64,000 bases of DNA from Casuarius casuarius. Lineage: Eukaryota; Chordata; Aves; Casuariiformes; Casuariidae. Location: the NCBI GenBank assembly GCA_003342895.1, contig PTFA01000275.1, forward strand, positions 948,667-1,012,666, read 5' to 3'. This document shows, piece by piece, positions 60,241 to 64,000 of this stretch (position 1 is its first letter; every line of letters starts with the position of its first letter). The position numbers were made by a program, and so were the translations under genes. The notes beneath the pieces are model-generated. The model searched no databases. It was given only the letters and a program-made list of their open reading frames with translations, and had not been told where the DNA came from.

Positions 60241-63200
60241 TGTAATCACTCTTGATATGCTCAGGGTCTGTTGGTCTCCTCTGGGGTGCTCCTGGATGAG
60301 CAGCAAGGGATAATATTCTGATGGTAGGACATGCATCAGCAATCTCTCTGCCCAGGAAGGAAAGGAAGGGGGAAGGGTGAAAGAGAAAAGAGAGGGAGGG
60401 AGAGAAGGAGTATTAATGTTACAGAGGTCACTTTGAATGATCTAAGTAAGGTGGACATCTCAGCAGGAAAGGGTGCCATATTTTTCTCCGAAAATGAAAA
60501 CATTGGTTGCGTAATACTTAGAAATGCACATTACTGTATATCCTCCAGACTTTCCCACATAAGGAATTGCTCTGTTCCTAAAAGCATACTGTTATTACTG
60601 TTGATATTGTCATTGTCATCCTTGGAATAAAGACAGGAATAAAGAAGAAGACAATGCATATTCTAGCAAACTAAACATTCATGTCCCTAGAGCAAATGGA
60701 GATTAGTTAACACTTAGAAAAAAAAGATAAGAAATCATTTAAGTACAAGGCCAGTAGAAGTGGCAGAGAGTCAAGAATGGTCTAAGTGGACCATAAATTA
60801 GAAGAGTATCAATCCCAGAGGGAACAGAGGGAGGGGACAGAAAAAAATCATAGCTGTGAAAAGCTCTCCCCATTTCAATAACATTAAGAGCTTCTCTAAT
60901 GAATACAATTGGCAAGGGAAATATTTAACAATACATAGTACTACTTAAGAGATATTAGGCACTTGAATTTCCACTTATGACTATTCCTCTGAGATAGTTT
61001 GAAGGACAAATGGTCTCGGGGATGGGGGTAAGAATTCTTTCATACATTTGCTCTTTACGAATGTGGCAGAAACAGAAATCTCCTTCCTGTGCAGATGCAT
61101 TATCAGTTGTAAGAGAAGCTTGCAAAACCATCTGAAGCATTTAGAAGACAAAGTTTAGCGCTGAAGAAGCATGTTGAAGTGTGTAGCAAGACTAAATAGG
61201 GCATTAGTGAGGGAACACAAGTTGAATCTGGTAGGTCCATTATATTGCTGCCAGCATATAATGTTTTTTTTTTTCTTGTACCACTCTTCAGTTATTGCAT
61301 TTATTCAGTGGTTAACTTCAATTCTAACAATATAATTACAGAAGTCAGAAACTGTAACCTTTTCAAAGACCTTCTAGCATGAAAGCAAGCTACTGTCAAA
61401 TTGTACTGTCCACTGTCACTGAAATACTTGGAAAACTAGCTATTCTCTCTGTTGTGCGTAAGTACAGATGAGACTCCTACAGCAAATAATTGCTAATGAG
61501 AAAGGTTGGCATTCTGTCCCCATAGTTTGCCCTACATCTCTAGTTTGTGGGTGAGGATCACCACTTTACTTCAATACCACCACACCGGCTTACCCAAACC
61601 CACACGAAAGAGTCATGAGTGGATTGCAGGCTATGCTCCTGCAAGAAAAGTGAGCCTGTCAGAATGGGCTGTTTTCTTATCAGTGCATTCATAAATTAAG
61701 AAAGACAACTGTATCACCTTCTCTGGGCTCCTCCCTAAAATGTAGGGCAAAGAATGTTGTCAGCTGATGTTAAGGCTATAGGGGCCTTCCTTCAGAAAGC
61801 ATCCAGTCTTGTTGAAAAGGGGAGAGAATCCATCAAACCTCTATGCACCGGATAATTTAATTAAATTAACCTCATAGTTAAAAAATCTTTGACCTTGTTT
61901 CCCATCTGAATGTCCTCTTTTTTTTTTTTTTTCCCCAGCGTTGCTTCTCACTGGGTCCTGTCTTTTAGATTAAAGAACTCTCTGTCACCAGAAATGTTAT
62001 GTAAGTACAGTTATATCAGGATAAATGCATTTAATCTTCATTTGAATAAACTAAATAAATTGAACTTCTATAAAGTCTTAGGGTAATTTTAAACCAATTG
62101 AACTATTCTAGCTGTTTCGCTTTTTAAAAATTCCTTCTAATTACCAAAGCTCTTTTAAAATAATGGATTCCATATTCCAGTAAGTGATCTTAATATAAAA
62201 TTTGCCTTAGGAATAATATTTCTCCTTTTCTAATAGTGAAACCTGGGTATAACAGTTCATTTCTGTAAATGAAGTGAGAAAGAGCACCAGGAGAACAAGA
62301 CAAAGCGAGGTTTGGCCAAGTAGCACTTTTTGCATACACTCATTACTATCTCTCTGGTAAATATAAACAGAATTGAAACAGATGTTTGTCAACAGAAGAT
62401 TTCTGCCTTCTTTAGAAATCTCGGTGGGACTGTAGAGAAACTGGCAGCTGAGAAAACAAAATAATTGCAGGATACTCTTTCTTCTTTTACTTTCAAGAAT
62501 TAAATTAGGAGGGGAAAAAAACCCAAAGTTTGGAGAGTTTTCAAAAATAAGGTTCTTATAGGAAATTGATTGGATTTTTCAAAGTCAAGTCACATTTTAC
62601 ATAATTATTGTATAGGAATGAGGATCAGGAGACCTGTGTTCAAATCTTGACCTTTACATAAAAAATTCGCGATACAACTCGACTGCAAAATAAACATGGA
62701 CCATAACAATAAAGAGCTAGTGAAAAGAAGGCTGAACGTATCAACAGAACTTTGCCAAACACTAGACATGGATGATATAACCTTGCTCACCTGACATTAA
62801 AGAGAAGGTCATGGGACCACGTGAAGAAGGAGTTTGACAGCAAGCAATCTAAAGGAAGTAAAGATCAATGAGAGATTTTAAATCAAGTATACATATGTCA
62901 ATATCCTGTTGGAACAAGCATGTTAAGTTATACAATCTATACTGCAAACAATGAACCTAGGTAAGTCTTTGCTGATAAATTTAATCCACAACTGTGTTCT
63001 AAGAGGCAAGGTTCACACTGTACTCTCTGAACATATATGTGCTGGACCAGAGGACTCTGGGATTGCAACATTGGCAAGGCTTATTAATACCAGCAAACAA
63101 CAGCTGCTAAGAGATGAGACCTTCCTGCTGTAAGTAGAATTTACAAATGAAATCTCAGTTGGATTTACTTCAGTTTTAATAACTTAAAATAAAATAACTT

Positions 63201-64000
63201 TTTCTAGCAAGAAATTTAAGGTGAAAAAAGAGGTAACAATCATGATTTTTCCTGAGAGATTTTGAACCTTTGGTGGTGGAAATTCAGAACATTCGTTGTT
63301 GGTGGTTTTTGAAAACGTCTTGACTCAAAACTCAAGTTCAGACTGAATATTGCTAAAATCTAGAGCTTTTGAAAAGGCAAAGGAGAGATAAATATGTAGT
63401 TCTGAGAAACAAAAGATTAAAAAGCTACATTAATTTGAAAGATTTCAAATTCATGGTTTAGTTATGACATGTATTACTGAACTACTCTAATTTTTTTGTA
63501 ACTGATTTTCTGAAATATTTTGTAACAGAAGAAGCTCTTCCAGCTGTTCCATCCTAAACATCAGACCAAAATCATCACTTAATTTTTTTAAGAAATAAAA
63601 CTTTTTTTATGGATGTTTTGTAATTTTACATTAGAAAAGCATTCATGTGAGATCAACATACACAGGAATATCAAAAGAAAGAAGGTAAGGATCCATTTAA
63701 TAAACTCAGCATAAAATTCAGTACCAATAGAAGGGGAAGCAACAGTTCTCCAGTCTTAAAATCAAATCTCAATAATGAATTTTTATCTTAATTTCATGGG
63801 ATTTTTTAGTATTTTTTAGTATTATTGTAATTTACCTACTGTCTAATAATATGGTCAGTTTTAATGACCTTCAGGGAATGACGCAAAACTGCTTATCTGA
63901 AAGGGTCTTTTGAAGAAATTGAACGTATATACTCCTGAGAAAATTTTAAGAGATGTATTACTGCTTTGATTTATTGCTAGTACATTGAAAAATAATATTC
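60241..64000. other. AT-rich non-coding stretch
   Basis: The first 120 bases may still contain CR1 sequence too diverged to call. A purine (GA) tract lies at 60354-60410. A T run lies at about 61918-61932. No gene or young repeat is recognised to the window end. Confidence 0.6.
60354..60410 (+). repeat. GA-rich purine tract
   Basis: Nearly all bases are purines, with GGAAGG, GAAAGAG and GGGAGGG units. It may mark the 5' junction of the neighbouring CR1 insertion, but this is inference. Confidence 0.75.

Noticed and set aside
1..64000. CRISPR arrays, operons, bacterial promoters, tRNA and rRNA genes
   Set aside because: The sequence is vertebrate in character. I saw no spacer-repeat arrays, no cloverleaf with A and B boxes, and no rRNA segments.

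Overview
This window is animal genomic DNA, almost certainly from a bird. The strongest evidence is two CR1 LINE copies, one ending in the degenerate ATTCTATG-type octamer tail typical of avian CR1. There is also an older CR1/L3-like copy, and long-terminal-repeat elements of kinds common in bird genomes. The background is AT-rich, has many homopolymer runs, and shows no intact host gene that I can recognise. It reads as a gene desert or a very long intron. Nearly all open frames of 60-100 codons look like chance.

Layout. 1-9.7 kb: unannotatable AT-rich DNA. 9.7-11.87 kb: a plus-strand, 5'-truncated CR1 with a recognisable but frameshifted reverse transcriptase. 19.9-21.34 kb: an old, strongly decayed CR1/L3-type copy. 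25.12-25.45 kb: a small hAT-like non-autonomous DNA transposon with near-matching 8-bp duplications. 31.44-32.51 kb: a solo LTR of about 1.07 kb with an exact 5-bp target duplication. 44.7-46.2 kb: two 116-bp arms, identical and inverted, with a CR1/L3 tail fragment between them. 46.7-47.2 kb: minus-strand protein-like remnants, one resembling a Myb/SANT-like DNA-binding domain. 48.235-52.019 kb: a deleted class II (betaretrovirus-like) endogenous retrovirus. 59.02-60.24 kb: a minus-strand CR1 that has lost the catalytic core of its reverse transcriptase.

The provirus is the richest locus. It has two 238-bp LTRs, a 6-bp GCAAAG target duplication, a tRNA-Lys primer binding site, a broken gag start, a 932-base assembly gap, and a leader-like segment out of place. 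After these come most of an integrase with its DD35E residues, the ends of env, and a polypurine tract. Reverse transcriptase, RNase H and protease are not seen; they are deleted or lie in the gap. The copy cannot encode a virus as it stands.

I found no new multi-gene system. The items most worth following are the perfect inverted repeat, the mosaic interior and uneven LTR divergence of the provirus, and the Myb/SANT-like remnant.
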